DNA of 64,000 nucleotides from Metridium senile (taxonomy: Eukaryota > Cnidaria > Anthozoa > Actiniaria > Metridiidae), in assembly GCA_949775045.1 (NCBI GenBank), contig OX459095.1, positions 23,660,311 through 23,724,310 on the forward strand. Direction: 5' to 3'. Every line of letters begins with the position of its first letter. Position 1 is the first letter of the stretch. Positions 1-12,974 of the stretch are shown here, piece by piece. The position numbers and the translations under genes are program-made. Below the pieces are notes generated by a model. The model saw only the letters and a program-made list of their open reading frames with translations. It was not told the DNA's origin and made no database searches.

Positions 1-178
1 TCTAAACATTTTGTTTAATAAAACCTCAGTTTAACTAAACAGGTTTTGGTGTGGATGGGGTACATATTAGAAGGGCAAATATCACAGTAATGTTTTTACT
101 ATTATATAATAAAAGAATAGCAGTGGAGTGTAGGGATTTCTGCCACTGAGAAATATTGTGTCCCAACACACATAAAAA

Positions 179-2084
179 TAGACGCTCAATGAGCGCATGT
201 GGCTACTGAATAGTGTGAATAGAAATCGAAGGCAAAAGTAAAATATAATTAGTGTAGTATATAGCCCTTCCATCGGAATATTTTGTAAAGAGACGTCCAA
301 TGAGCGAATGTGCAGTGCATAATATTAAATTATTGGTATTTTGGAAATGTAAATATTATGCTAGAAATGATGTGACCAGTATGCTATGGTGGTTCTACAG
401 TCGCACACAGATTACATATATTGACAGTGCAGTGCAATTTGTTGGAACAAATGGAATTAGTCTTTGGAGCAGAAGCAAGAATAGTGTAATCATATGAGGG
501 AATTGTATTGAAAAAGTTTTCAAGAACCGTAATGTTTATTCGACTGCTTTTTTATGTAATAGAGTTAAACAAATACAAGAGAGATAGATCAAGTCTTTTA
601 ATTAATTCCTTTCCCACTAAATTACAAAAGTCAAGACATGAACTTGACGGTGTTTACATAGACCTGATGAATAAAAAAGAAAAAATAATAAATTAATCAA
701 CATTTCCGTTTACAAAAGATGAAGCAAATAGAAATAAATAGTTGAAGTTTTGAATTTTGAAAAGTTAGTCCTTTAATAGTGATATATAGTCAATGAATTA
801 TTTGCTTATTGAATTTGGGTTGAATATGATTTGGGGAAACATGAAAACTCTAGGTGAAGCTGTTAGCTTTTTGTTGCTGTTCATTGTCTTGTTGGTTTTG
901 AATATAATTGTGCACAAACAAAATTATTTTCCACCTATTTTTTGGCAGATATGTAGTTTATAGGGTTGTAGTTTTCAATTTTATACAGCAGTTTGAAAAA
1001 GTATTCATTTTTTTTAGTCTAGAATGTTAGCTCTATATCAATAACAATAATGGTTGTTGTTTACTAGATAGATAGATAATCTAGGTGTTGACTTTCTAAG
1101 GATTTTTTTTTTATTTTTGCCTAATTTTCTCTCTCTTCAATGTTCACATAATCTTGTGCAGCATTATTTCCAACAGATCACTTTTTGTATGTTTGATTAT
1201 GACATAAATTGTCATTAGAATTATCTATATTATATTATGTCATAAGAATGCTCAAATTTACTTATCACAGCTTCCATTGTTGTTTGGTAGATGAAAGGTA
1301 GTATAGAACCTGTAATACAGGTCTTTCATTTCCCTTGTATAATATATACAACTTGAGGATTTCTTGAATATCCTTCGAGGTTGAATTAATATCCCACTGA
1401 ATGGGGCTGATTTATTCCACAATGTGACTCAGTTTTCCTACAAAGAGGCTCATTCATCCTCATGAGAGGCTCATGTATTCCCTAACGAGGTTTTCAGTTC
1501 GGTTTTTGTTGTTTGGGATCTGCAAACGGAGCTGATTCATCGAAAATACTGAGCCAGCGATTTTGCTGACTCATAAATATCGGCCTAAAAGCTAAATAAA
1601 ACATGAAAAACCTTTCATTTTATTCAATTACGAAAGCTGTGATAAATAATTTTTAAGTTTGAATGATTTTTCGAAAAATAAACTTTACTTACCGAAAATC
1701 GAAGAAACTTGTGATCTTGAAGTCCCACAACTTCGTCAAAGGTTCCAGAGATCACGATCAATTACAAACATGAGGTATTATCGATTGACATTTGTTTTCC
1801 TTCGTGAAGGAATCGAAAGAATGAATGCGAGCTAGTCGATGACTATTGGTTACAAAGTTAATCGAATAGATATTGATTGGCTTCGAAGGAGGCTTCGTGT
1901 GGAGTTACGGGTATATACTTCGTGTGGTCTCATATCAATCACTTATAGTTGACAAAACGAATAAAATGACTACATGGACATTCAGCAATGAAGTATATAC
2001 CGATTTCTTACAGCCTTACTCTGCTTACAACCTTACACGACTCGATGACATAGTGGCTACGCATTCCCAGAATGCAGTAGCCAC
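179..2084 (+). mobile_element. 1.9 kb DNA element, copy A
   Basis: This segment matches the reverse complement of 30306-32366 along its length at roughly 90 percent by eye, with small indels. The outer end reads TAGACGCTCAATGAGCGCAT followed by GTGGCTACTG, and the inner end is the inverse, CAGTAGCCAC, so the element has a short inverted repeat near its ends. Both ends abut runs of five A, as in copy B, which suggests an A-run target or a short duplication. No intact transposase is visible; a stretch at 508-696 is similar in both copies but is broken by stops. It is probably a non-autonomous or decayed DNA transposon. Superfamily not determined. Confidence 0.6.
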
Positions 2085-2548
2085 AAAAATACATGCATAT
2101 GGAAATATTGGTTTTTAGATAAAATAATTTTGGTTTAGCTATTAACCAGAATAATGCATGGATGCTTGAGATATGGAATGTATTTTGATTGTTCAAAATC
2201 AAACAGTTGAAGATGAATCCCATAACTATGCATGCCATGTATTATTGTCTATTTAGTATGCTATATTTTCACATTTGAAAAAAGTGAAATGTCCTATCAG
2301 CATCGCATACCCACTTTTCACATTTGAAATATAACCAATGAGATTTGAGAACTTATTAGGGTCCCATGCAGCCAATCAGAGAATGAGAAAAGGATTTGAA
2401 AATTGCATTAGCAAAGAAAAAAAGACATCATATCATTTTCACAGAAACTCAATCTATTAAAGTCCTTAAATTACTTTTTACCTACTAACAGCAGTTAAAG
2501 CTGATTTTTACTGAAAAATCATTCTTCAGTCTGTCAAGCTTGTAGGGC

Positions 2549-2965
2549 ATGCTCATCTGGAGATCTTGTGGAAAGACCCTTTTGGACAGCTTGGAACGAA
2601 TCTATGTAAGTGCTGCTAAAGTAATCTACCAACTTGATTGGAATACTCCATCTGACAATGTCTACACATTAGTCAAATGGAAGCTTTTCAAAAGTGCAAC
2701 CTACTATACTCTTTGTCTAATGTACAATGTACTTGTTCCAACTTCTCTAACTCAACTTTATACAAGATATGCTGATAAATACAATTTAAGGAGTAAATAT
2801 TGTCTACATCTACCTCTTCCAAAGTCAAATTTTATGCTGAAATTTTTAGAATACAAAGAAGGGAAAAACAGTTGGAATGCTCTAGACAACAACGACAGGG
2901 ATAACATTGCAAAGTTTAAACTAGCAATTTGTCACGCCTATTTGTTCAGTGCAATAATTTGCTAG
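2549..2965 (+). pseudogene. LINE ORF2 C-terminal fragment
   Basis: The 138-codon frame resembles the region after the reverse transcriptase in non-LTR retrotransposons: a helical segment ending in a YNLRS motif, then basic and aromatic residues and a ..NSWNAL block that mirrors the usual WNSLP. No catalytic reverse transcriptase motif is present, so this is a 5'-truncated remnant. The start codon is only the first ATG of the open stretch. Confidence 0.55.
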
Positions 2966-3274
2966 CTTATGCTAGCACAAACTAGACTTGTTGCTGTAAA
3001 TTAAAGCACTCTAGCTGACTCCTTTTAAATATTTTCTTTTTTCTTTTTGTATTTCCATTATTTTGCTCACGTGTGCTTTCTGTGACTTCTAGCTACCTTA
3101 ATATTTAGCTTGTGAGTAAAATTAAATAAAGGATTAAAACATTGGTGTTTTCAAATTAAGCAATAACTCCTTCATTTCATTAGGAACTATACAATTATTA
3201 CCCATTTAACATATATAGGGGAAAAACATGTCTTTTAGAAACCAATAGAATGCCAAACATCTTACGCCATGCTC

Positions 3275-3519
3275 AATAGGCCTTTTGCAACAACAGGTCA
3301 CGTGACCCCACCCCTTTAAATTTGAACAGCTGTGTCAAAATGAACATCAGAAATGAAAAGAGCACCTCAACATTAGTAAGAAGGTCAAATATCAGCTCAT
3401 AAATTGTAACACGAGGGAAATTACATTTAATTTAAAATTCAATATTTTATAAGGATTTGTATGGAATATATGCTCTGGTGGGCAAGGGTCACGTGACCTG
3501 TTGGTGCAAAAGGCCTATT
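3275..3519. mobile_element. MITE with GGTCACGTGACC termini
   Basis: The ends form an imperfect inverted repeat of about 34 bp: AATAGGCCTTTTGCAACAAC on the left and its near complement on the right, each containing GGTCACGTGACC. The 245-bp unit has no coding capacity. It is a non-autonomous foldback element of unknown superfamily. Confidence 0.65.
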
Positions 3520-4309
3520 ACATACTCTTTGGAAAATAAACTTGTGTAAATTGATTTGAAATTGAACTAGAAATAATTACCTATTAGTAATAGAAATGAA
3601 AAAATGCAACTATATGAAATGAAAAAAATAATAATAATGAACATACTAATTATAGTAGTACCGGGTTGATTAGTACTCCATGAGAGCTGTTAGCTTCACT
3701 AAATATATGGTTGTCCCTAGAGATTGGAATTTACTCACTAACTAAAGATAATTTTGTCTTTTCCAAATACATTGTACATATTTTTTAAACTGTTTATCCA
3801 AACTAATAAGTCTTCAAAGTTTTTAAATGATTCAAAAATCTTTACATTGCAGACACAAATACTACATATATCAAGTCATTTAAATTGGCAGTTCAACTGA
3901 CTTGTTCACTTGTCCAGAAAATATTCCAATGGCATTCCCATTTTCTGGGAAGTTGGTTCAATTCCAACAGGAATATGGACAAGGTTCTGTGTTGGTTATT
4001 CTGTCTTATAGCAACAGCATAAAAAGAACAAGAAAGTTATAAAATATTTTATTACTGCATTCTTAGTTATAATAAAAACCTTGATTATAGCTACAATGAA
4101 AATTAATGATGATAATATTTTATAACTATGGTATTGAAATTTGCTGTTTTTGAATTTAATATATCATTACTTTGTTAGGGCGTGGTCAATGACATTGTCA
4201 GTCATTTTTTGCATTTCATCTTTTATATATCTTTTAAATTATACCACTTGATACCACAAACTATTTTGAAAAGTGCATGTGTATTTTAGTAAAGCTTGCT
4301 TTCAAACTC
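3520..4309. other. AT-rich stretch, nothing recognised
   Basis: I see no coding potential, RNA gene or clear repeat here; it is low-complexity AT-rich sequence upstream of the host gene. Confidence 0.4.
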
Positions 4310-6540
4310 TATCCCTAGGGTTAGGGTTAAGTCTTAATTGAACTTATACCATTTTACTAAAAACTGTTATCATCTGAAAGCTCTAGTTATGGCATTCACA
4401 AATATGGTCTCGGTTTGTCGAATGACCACGCCCGTCGCGTGATATGAAGCCATTTCTGTCAATCAACTCATTTTTCAAATTGCTCTGATCCTCATGAAAT
4501 TGGTATTTTTTAAAAGCTGACAGCTATATCTATTTATTGATACACATATAACTTTGATTTCCCAAATAGCTTTAAAATTACAGGAGTTTCGCTGAACCAG
4601 ACAAAGGATTGATGACGTCATAGCTTTACTAGAGTGGGGTTTCTGACAATCACAATCAGTTTCAATCACATTTTCCCATCCGTTTCATTGATATCTTTTA
4701 AATGATATCACTTGTTTTCAGTTCATTCATAGTCCAGTAAAGTTGGTTTACAACCCCTAGCTAGTACTAAGAAATGTATGGGACTGAAAAACAACATTTT
4801 TTGAAAATTCCTTATAATTATTCTTTTTGAATATAAAAAATTGCTATCAACATCAAGGAATATAAAACGGAGCATATACTATATTTTATATTAGATTAAA
4901 GACTATTTGCTCATTTCGTGTTTGATGGGATGTATTGTCGGCATCGAAATTTAAGGCAGGGTGCTATGTGAAAATTGAGGGTTTGAGAATATATTACAGA
5001 ATGACTCAGGTCAAAAAATTAAAAGATCCACGTTTTAATAGCAGGTCTGTCCCTATAACAGTCCTCGCGTCAGGATGAAGTGATCATGTCTTGGACTAAA
5101 ACTGTAAGTAATATAATCAAATTTGTAACACCTGATGTCATGACTGCTTATAATGTACGCTGGCTGATAATACTTGTAGAAATAATATTTTTTTTAATTT
5201 GCAAATGGGCAGAAGTTAATTAGATGCAGGTGGCTTTAATTTATAAACAAATCATTTTTTGCCTGACAATTGAAACTTTCAAAACAAACACACTAATCCA
5301 AGAACTTGGTCATTTTTGCCCATGATACATGCGCAAATTTTCTTGACAAAATGAATTCCCTACAAATTAACAACAAAACTCAATGATATTATAAACTATA
5401 ACTTTATAAATTATAAACTATTATAAAAATTTTATAAACCTGGACATAAACTAACTGAACAAACTTTTCAGCCAAAAACATTCGCGTGCCCTTATAATTT
5501 CAGAAGAGCACGCGAACATTCGCCATGCAACACTTCGACTTCCACAAAAAACTCAGTTAAAGTTTATAAATTTTAATGCAATGATGTAATTCTTACACAA
5601 AGTTATTTAGCTATACTAACATCAGTTTAATGTACATAGATGTCATTTTTCTAATTATTATTTCTTACTTTAATTGATTTTCAAATTATATATTATATTA
5701 TGGTAATTCAGCCTTCGGCTGCAGTGTTTTTTGAATAAAACTATTTATCTATTCAACATATGTAATCCTTATATACCATTACGTCACTAGTGGAATAGTA
5801 TTGAAAATTTGAATACATAAATATTATGAGCTATGCTGTTTTCACTTATGATCTAATGGAATAAGTTCAATTAAGATACAGATACATTAGAAAAATATCA
5901 CATGCCCTCAGTGGGAATTGAATTAATCCCACGGTTTCAGCTTTGAAGTCCACAAGGTCCAAGAACATATGATATTTTTCTCATGAATATGTTTTTCACT
6001 CGTACCGCCGAACGCATCCGCAATTCATGGTTCAATCTTAAAGAGTTAATTCTAACCTAACGCTTTGTACCCTATAAATTTCTTATTAATAGCTAGCTGG
6101 AATTTGAAAACAGTTTCACTGAAAAACTCACTTTTCGAAATAATTCTTTGAATTTACAACAAGTGGTATAATTTGAAAGATATCAATGAGATGGATGAGA
6201 AAATGTGATTGGCAATTAAGCCCCGACCCGGTCCGCCCTAGTAAAGTTATACAGCAAAACTTGTGTAACTTTTACACTATTTAGAAAATCGATGTGATAT
6301 GTGTTTCCAAAAAAAATAAATATAGCTGTCAGCTTCTAAAAAATAACAATTTCATGAGGATCAGAGCAATTTGAAAAATGAGTTGATTGACAGAAATGGC
6401 CTCATATCACGCGATGGGCATGGTCGTTTGACAAACCGAGATCATATTTGTGTATGCCATAACTAGAGCTTTCAGATGATACCAGTTTTAGTAAAATGGC
6501 ATATAAGTTCAATTAAAAGTTAATCCCAGCCCTAGTGTTT
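4310..6540. repeat. Inverted repeat pair, arms about 430 bp
   Basis: The arm 4310-4740 matches the reverse complement of about 6115-6540, sharing for example CATATCACGCGATG-type and CAGAAATGG stretches with scattered differences. The roughly 1.4 kb spacer has no gene. This is either the terminal repeats of a decayed DNA transposon or two opposed copies of one repeat family. Confidence 0.55.
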
Positions 6541-6794
6541 GAAATTATTAGTACTAGCTAAGGTTTGAAATGGTAACTTACTGACGTTGCGGATGCTAGT
6601 CCTTCGTACGTAGAAGTAAACGCTTCGCTTTTAATTAATCTATTCTGTTGTTTTCTAATTGTCATTATTATTTGTTTCTTGTTACCTTGCTCTCATTTGC
6701 TATCTATTTAATTAATTCCTACCTTAAAGTATATAAACTCACACTTCCACTCCTATATTCTCTCTTTTACTCCGAAGGACTATCGTCCGATTGT

Positions 6795-9700
6795 GACCAA
6801 ACAGAGTTGATTTTCTGTATCGGCAGGTCAGTACTATACAGAAAACACCTCTGTAACCAATTCCAGGTGTATTTCTGATGAAATATGACAAAAAGCAATT
6901 TTGGGGCTCATTTAGTAATTTAAACTCAAAATACCTCTTTTTCATAATTTTGTGCTCAAAAGTATTTCCAGTTTTCAGCTTCTGTATGTCAACTGAAAAT
7001 GTCAAAAGGCTTATTTTAGTAGACCTATCAATGAAGCAAAAGGCCACTGGTGGATTTAGTTCCATTTCACTTGAAGATTTCCATTCCCATTATCATTTTT
7101 CCCATTTTGATTGCATTCAAGGCACTAAATTCTCAATAACTATTTTGAATAAATAAATTCTGTGACCAGAATTCAGTTGTACAGAGCCAGAGCTTTCAAA
7201 AAATATCATTTTTACATCATACAATTGCATCTTTACCGATGGCGTCAGTGACAGCTTTTTGACTATAACAGGTGTCGGGCAGGGCAAATGACCAAACAGA
7301 CTTGATTTTCTGTATCAGCAGGTCAGTACTATACAGAAAACACCTCTATAACCAATTCCAGGTGTATTTCTGATGAAATATGACAAAAAGCAATTTTGGG
7401 GCTCATTTAATAATTTAAACTCAAAATACCTCTTTTTCATAATTTTGTACTGAAAAGTATTTCCAGTTTTCAGCTTCTGTATGTCAACTGAAAATGTCAA
7501 AAGGCTTATTTTAGTAGACCTATCAATGAAGCAAAAGGCCACTGGTGGATTTAGTTCCATTTCACTTGAAGATTTCCATTCCCATTATCATTTTTCCCAT
7601 TTTGATTGCATTCAAGGCACTAAATTCTCAATAACTATTTTGAATAAATAAATTCTGTGACCAGAATTCAGTTGTACAGAGCCAGAGCTTTCAAAAAATA
7701 TCATTTTTACATCATACAATTGCATCTTTACCGATGGCGTCAGTGACAGCTTTTTGACTATAACAGGTGTCGGGCAGGGCAAATGACCAAACAGACTTGA
7801 TTTTCTGTATCAGCAGGTCAGTACTATACAGAAAACACCTCTATAACCAATTCCAGGTGTATTTCTGATGAAATATGACAAAAAGCAATTTTGGGGCTCA
7901 TTTAATAATTTAAACTCAAAATACCTCTTTTTCATAATTTTGTACTGAAAAGTATTTCCAGTTTTCAGCTTCTGTATGTCAACTGAAAATGTCAAAAGGC
8001 TTATTTTAGTAGACCTATCAATGAAGCAAAAGGCCACTGGTGGATTTAGTTCCATTTCACTTGAAAATTTCCATTCCCATTATCATTTTTCCCATTTTGA
8101 TTGCATTCAAGGCACTAAATTCTCAATAACTATTTTGAATAAATAAATTCTGTGACCAGAATTCAGTTGTACAGAGCCAGAGCTTTCAAAAAATATCATT
8201 TTTACATCATACAATTGCATCTTTACCGATGGCGTCAGTGACAGCTTTTTGACTATAACAGGTGTCGGGCAGGGCAAATGACCAAACAGACTTGATTTTC
8301 TGTATCAGCAGGTCAGTACTATACAGAAAACACCTCTATAACCAATTCCAGGTGTATTTCTGATGAAATATGACAAAAAGCAATTTTGGGGCTCATTTAA
8401 TAATTTAAACTCAAAATACCTCTTTTTCATAATTTTGTACTGAAAAGTATTTCCAGTTTTCAGCTTCTGTATGTCAACTGAAAATGTCAAAAGGCTTATT
8501 TTAGTAGACCTATCAATGAAGCAAAAGGCCACTGGTGGATTTAGTTCCATTTCACTTGAAGATTTCCATTCCCATTATCATTTTTCCCATTTTGATTGCA
8601 TTCAAGGCACTAAATTCTCAATAACTATTTTGAATAAATAAATTCTGTGACCAGAATTCAGTTGTACAGAGCCAGAGCTTTCAAAAAATATCATTTTTAC
8701 ATCATACAATTGCATCTTTACCGATGGCGTCAGTGACAGCTTTTTGACTATAACAGGTGTCGGGCAGGGCAAATGACCAAACAGACTTGATTTTCTGTAT
8801 CAGCAGGTCAGTACTATACAGAAAACACCTCTATAACCAATTCCAGGTGTATTTCTGATGAAATATGACAAAAAGCAATTTTGGGGCTCATTTAATAATT
8901 TAAACTCAAAATACCTCTTTTTCATAATTTTGTACTGAAAAGTATTTCCAGTTTTCAGCTTCTGTATGTCAACTGAAAATGTCAAAAGGCTTATTTTAGT
9001 AGACCTATCAATGAAGCAAAAGGCCACTGGTGGATTTAGTTCCATTTCACTTGAAAATTTCCATTCCCATTATCATTTTTCCCATTTTGATTGCATTCAA
9101 GGCACTAAATTCTCAATAACTATTTTGAATAAATAAATTCTGTGACCAGAATTCAGTTGTACAGAGCCAGAGCTTTCAAAAAATATCATTTTTACATCAT
9201 ACAATTGCATCTTTACCGATGGCGTCAGTGACAGCTTTTTGACTATAACAGGTGTCGGGCAGGGCAAATGACCAAACAGACTTGATTTTCTGTATCAGCA
9301 GGTCAGTACTATACAGAAAACACCTCTATAACCAATTCCAGGTGTATTTCTGATGAAATATGACAAAAAGCAATTTTGGGGCTCATTTAATAATTTAAAC
9401 TCAAAATACCTCTTTTTCATAATTTTGTACTGAAAAGTATTTCCAGTTTTCAGCTTCTGTATGTCAACTGAAAATGTCAAAAGGCTTATTTTAGTAGACC
9501 TATCAATGAAGCAAAAGGCCACTGGTGGATTTAGTTCCATTTCACTTGAAAATTTCCATTCCCATTATCATTTTTCCCATTTTGATTGCATTCAAGGCAC
9601 TAAATTCTCAATAACTATTTTGTATAAATAAATTCTGTGACCAGAATTCAGTTGTACAGAGCCAGAGCTTTCAAAAAATATCATTTTTACATCATACAAT

Positions 9701-10275
9701 TGCATCTTTACCGATGGCGTCAGTGACAGCTTTTTGACTATAACAGGTGTTGGGCGGGGCAAATGACCAAACAGAGTTGATTTTCTGTATCAGCAGGTCA
9801 GTACTATACAGAAAACACCTCTATAACCAATTCCAGGTGTATTTCTGATGAAATATGACAAAAAGCAATTTTGGGGCTCATTTAATAATTTAAACTCAAA
9901 ATACCTCTTTTTCATAATTTTGTACTGAAAAGTATTTCCAGTTTTCAGCTTCTGTATGTCAACTGAAAATGTCAAAAGGCTTATTTTAGTAGACCTATCA
10001 ATGAAGCAAAAGGCCACTGGTGGATTTAGTTCCATTTCACTTGAAGATTTCCATTCCCATTATCATTTTTCCCATTTTGATTGCATTCAAGGCACTAAAT
10101 TCTCAATAACTATTTTGAATAAATAAATTCTGTGACCAGAATTCAGTTGAAAAGAGCCAGAGCCCTTACCGATGGCGTCAGTGACAGCTTTTTGACTATA
10201 ACAGGTGCCGGGCGGGGCAAATGACAAAACAGTTGATTTTCTGTATCAGCAGGTCAGTACCATCAAGTAGATACC
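6795..10275. repeat. Tandem satellite, 495-bp unit, seven copies
   Basis: The marker GACCAAACAG recurs at 6795, 7290, 7785, 8280, 8775, 9270 and 9765, exactly 495 bp apart. A shortened unit of 458 bp then leads to a partial copy at 10223. Copies are nearly identical; the first and last are the most diverged, as expected for array edges. A single-site variant (GAAGATTT or GAAAATTT) runs G-G-A-G-A-A-G along the array, so blocks larger than one unit may have been copied. An 81-codon frame on the minus strand recurs only because the units are near-identical and should not be read as a gene. Confidence 0.95.
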
Positions 10276-12757
10276 TCTATAACTGATTTCAGATGTATTT
10301 TGGTGGAATATCACAAAAAAGCAAATATTTGAGGGTTCAGTAGTATATTTCAGTCTCTGACATGATGTCTTTTTGATTATTAAATTGCACTAAACCCCTT
10401 TGTGAATAGACCATATTTTGAGTCAACTGATTAACTGTGGCTATATATATGCCTTGAGTCATATTCTGTGTTGCACTCAAAGTACTGTGGTATTTTACAA
10501 GACTATGTTATGCCCTAGATCCTCCCTTCTGAATAAAGAAGCACAACAAATTTTTAAGACAATTTAAAAACCATTAAACACCTTACTGTTTATCATTTAT
10601 TTGTGGATTATGTAGAATGAAAAAACCTTTAGTTACAGGATAAACAACTCAGAAGTTACTTGACACAGTTTTTTATTGGAAAAATTAATAATATAATACA
10701 GTACAGTTACTGTTGTGAATTGTAAGTTGATTACATTTATTTGTTTTGTTTTTAAGACACAGTTATATATGTAATGTTAGTCCAAACCGAGCTTATTTAT
10801 AATTCTTATAATAAGAAATAATAACATATCCCCTTTATAGCATTTAACATATCCCCTAAATTACCAACAACTACCCCTTTATACAATTAAGAACCTTTTT
10901 TGCCAGACTTTAAAAAAATAAAGGTTCTTAGCTGCGGGTGTTTACTGTACCACACAGCAATTAAAATGTTCCATTTACTTATTCATTCATTCATTCATTT
11001 AATGAGTTCTTCTTTGTCAAAATCACACTTTCATATGAAATCTATATAATATCATGTTTTCTTCCTGCTTTTCTTCTTCTTTGTATTTCATTGTATTACA
11101 TTATGGGCGTACAAGATATTTGACTTCCTAGTAATAAAAACAACATTACAAGTCAACTTGCATTAGTGGATTTCAGTTTACTTCTCATGACTTTTTCTGC
11201 AAGATGAAGAAACGCTTCAACTAGAGCATGATTCATTAAGACAGAAATAATCTCAAACAATGGTTTCAAATCGAGGCTTTATGTTTAAAAAAAACCCTTG
11301 AGTTCTATTTTTGGCCTGCATGAAGTGCCTGTAGTTTGGCCTGCTATAGCTATATATCACATGTATACTCTATACGATTTCGATTTGTTAATTTTTGTCT
11401 TATAATATTCTTCTGTGATAACATATCTTACGATTAACAGTTAAGAAATGTTGGAGTTTGATAAGTCATATATAAAAGAACAAGAAAGCATGATTTATTG
11501 GCCATAAAGTTGCAAGGTAGTAATTCCATTTGTTACAACTTATCGAATCACTCTTGCCTGTCTTGTCATTTATACATTAGATATAAAACAGCTGCTTGTG
11601 TTGTGAACAACAAAATAAGACATTGAATTGGTACATTGATTTATCAGTCAGAGTAAATTAATCTCTCAGGGACATATGATTAAACTTATATTTAAGTTAA
11701 ACTTATATCCCCGCTTATATCATTAACAGCATAAATTAAAATGTAATAAAATCTAAAGCAAATTTATTCAGACATTTCTGTCTGAAATCAGACCTTCAGA
11801 AATGATCGTTACAAAGTAAATACATCGTTATGAAGGCCTAAATTAAGTCAGACGTGAATAAATTTGTTTAAAATCAGGCTAGAGACGAATATACGTTAAT
11901 TTCGGTTAATATGGAAATAAGTATGATCGACACGATTTCCCCTTATGTCTATCGACAAATCCGTTTGTAAACTCTTCCATAATCCTTATCTAGTGAAATT
12001 TTAAACAACAACTATAAAGAAAGCCCTAAAAGATAGTAAATCGTTGCTAAAGCCTACCTGGTTCCCATATAATGGTCGCCAGGATCGCTGTGATGGCGCT
12101 TTGGTTTTGTGAAATGATAAAAATATCACTGCTGACTAATGGTTAAAGCTTAAATTTGACGAAATAAACCTAAACATAAAAAATCAGTGTCGCTTTTGTT
12201 TAATCTGAGCTATATTCTGATGGCCAAACATGATTTTCAGCGATCGTAGCGGAAAAAAACAAACAAAAAAACAAGAAAGTTGAACTCGATCTCAGCTCTA
12301 TGTTGTCTTGATTCTTGATCATCATTACATCTCAAAAAAACATCAATTTATATTGTTCTCTCAAATGTTATTATATACTAGATCTTCAGGTGTTAGAAAT
12401 GGCCGAGTGTTCTAAAAGTATTCTAAAAGTATCTGAGTTTACCTTGGCTTATATCATTCCTTTCATTCCCCCCGAGCGGTAATTTTTGTTCAGGTCAAAA
12501 CTGCCACGGACTTTCGTTACCAGTTTCCTTGTGAGAATCTGTGCATTCTATCGAATGACTTGATTGGCTATAGAATGATGCCTACGTCATAGGACCATCT
12601 CACCACACAGGACAATCTCACCACGGTACAACCGATAAACCAAGTGTCCTGACGTCCGGTTTTCCGGGAAAAGTATAACAGCATCGCTAGCATCTATGTT
12701 GAAGCAATCAAAGAATGGATTCAACACTTCTAACTAACTTTGATAGCCCCTAAACCC
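10276..12757. other. Upstream region of the RNF213-like gene
   Basis: No coding stretch or structured RNA is recognised. An ATTC microsatellite lies near 10980-11000. The promoter and 5' untranslated region of the host gene should lie near the right end; an in-frame stop (TAA, 12731) precedes the chosen start codon. No convincing TATA box is seen close to that start. Confidence 0.4.
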
Positions 12758-12974
12758 ATGGAGTGCGTTAATCCAGACTGCAAGAAGCCAAAACGACTAA
12801 AACAGCTATTCTCCGCCGACAAGAGAGACGGCAATGTTATCGATGTTTGTCCATTTTGTGCATCACGTCTTCGCAAAAACTCTAATTCAGACGAGCGAGA
12901 GAGTGATTCACAAGGGCTTCAAGGCGAAGCGGCTCATAAAGCGTCAGATATAACCACAGAAAATTTACCTGAAG
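12758..12974 (+). CDS. RNF213: RNF213-like exon 1 (zinc ribbon)
   Basis: The start is ATG at 12758, after an in-frame TAA at 12731. It encodes MECVNPDC and, after a basic loop, CPFC: Cys3, Cys8, Cys31 and Cys34 form a zinc ribbon. The exon ends before GTACGG in phase 1 (72 codons plus one base). Reading on instead gives a stop at 13055, which is why this donor was chosen. Confidence 0.75.

Noticed and set aside
6739..10035. Seven repeats of an 81-108 codon open frame on the minus strand
   Set aside because: They recur only because the 495-bp satellite units are almost identical. The peptide resembles no family I know and has no sign of splicing or of a common start context.
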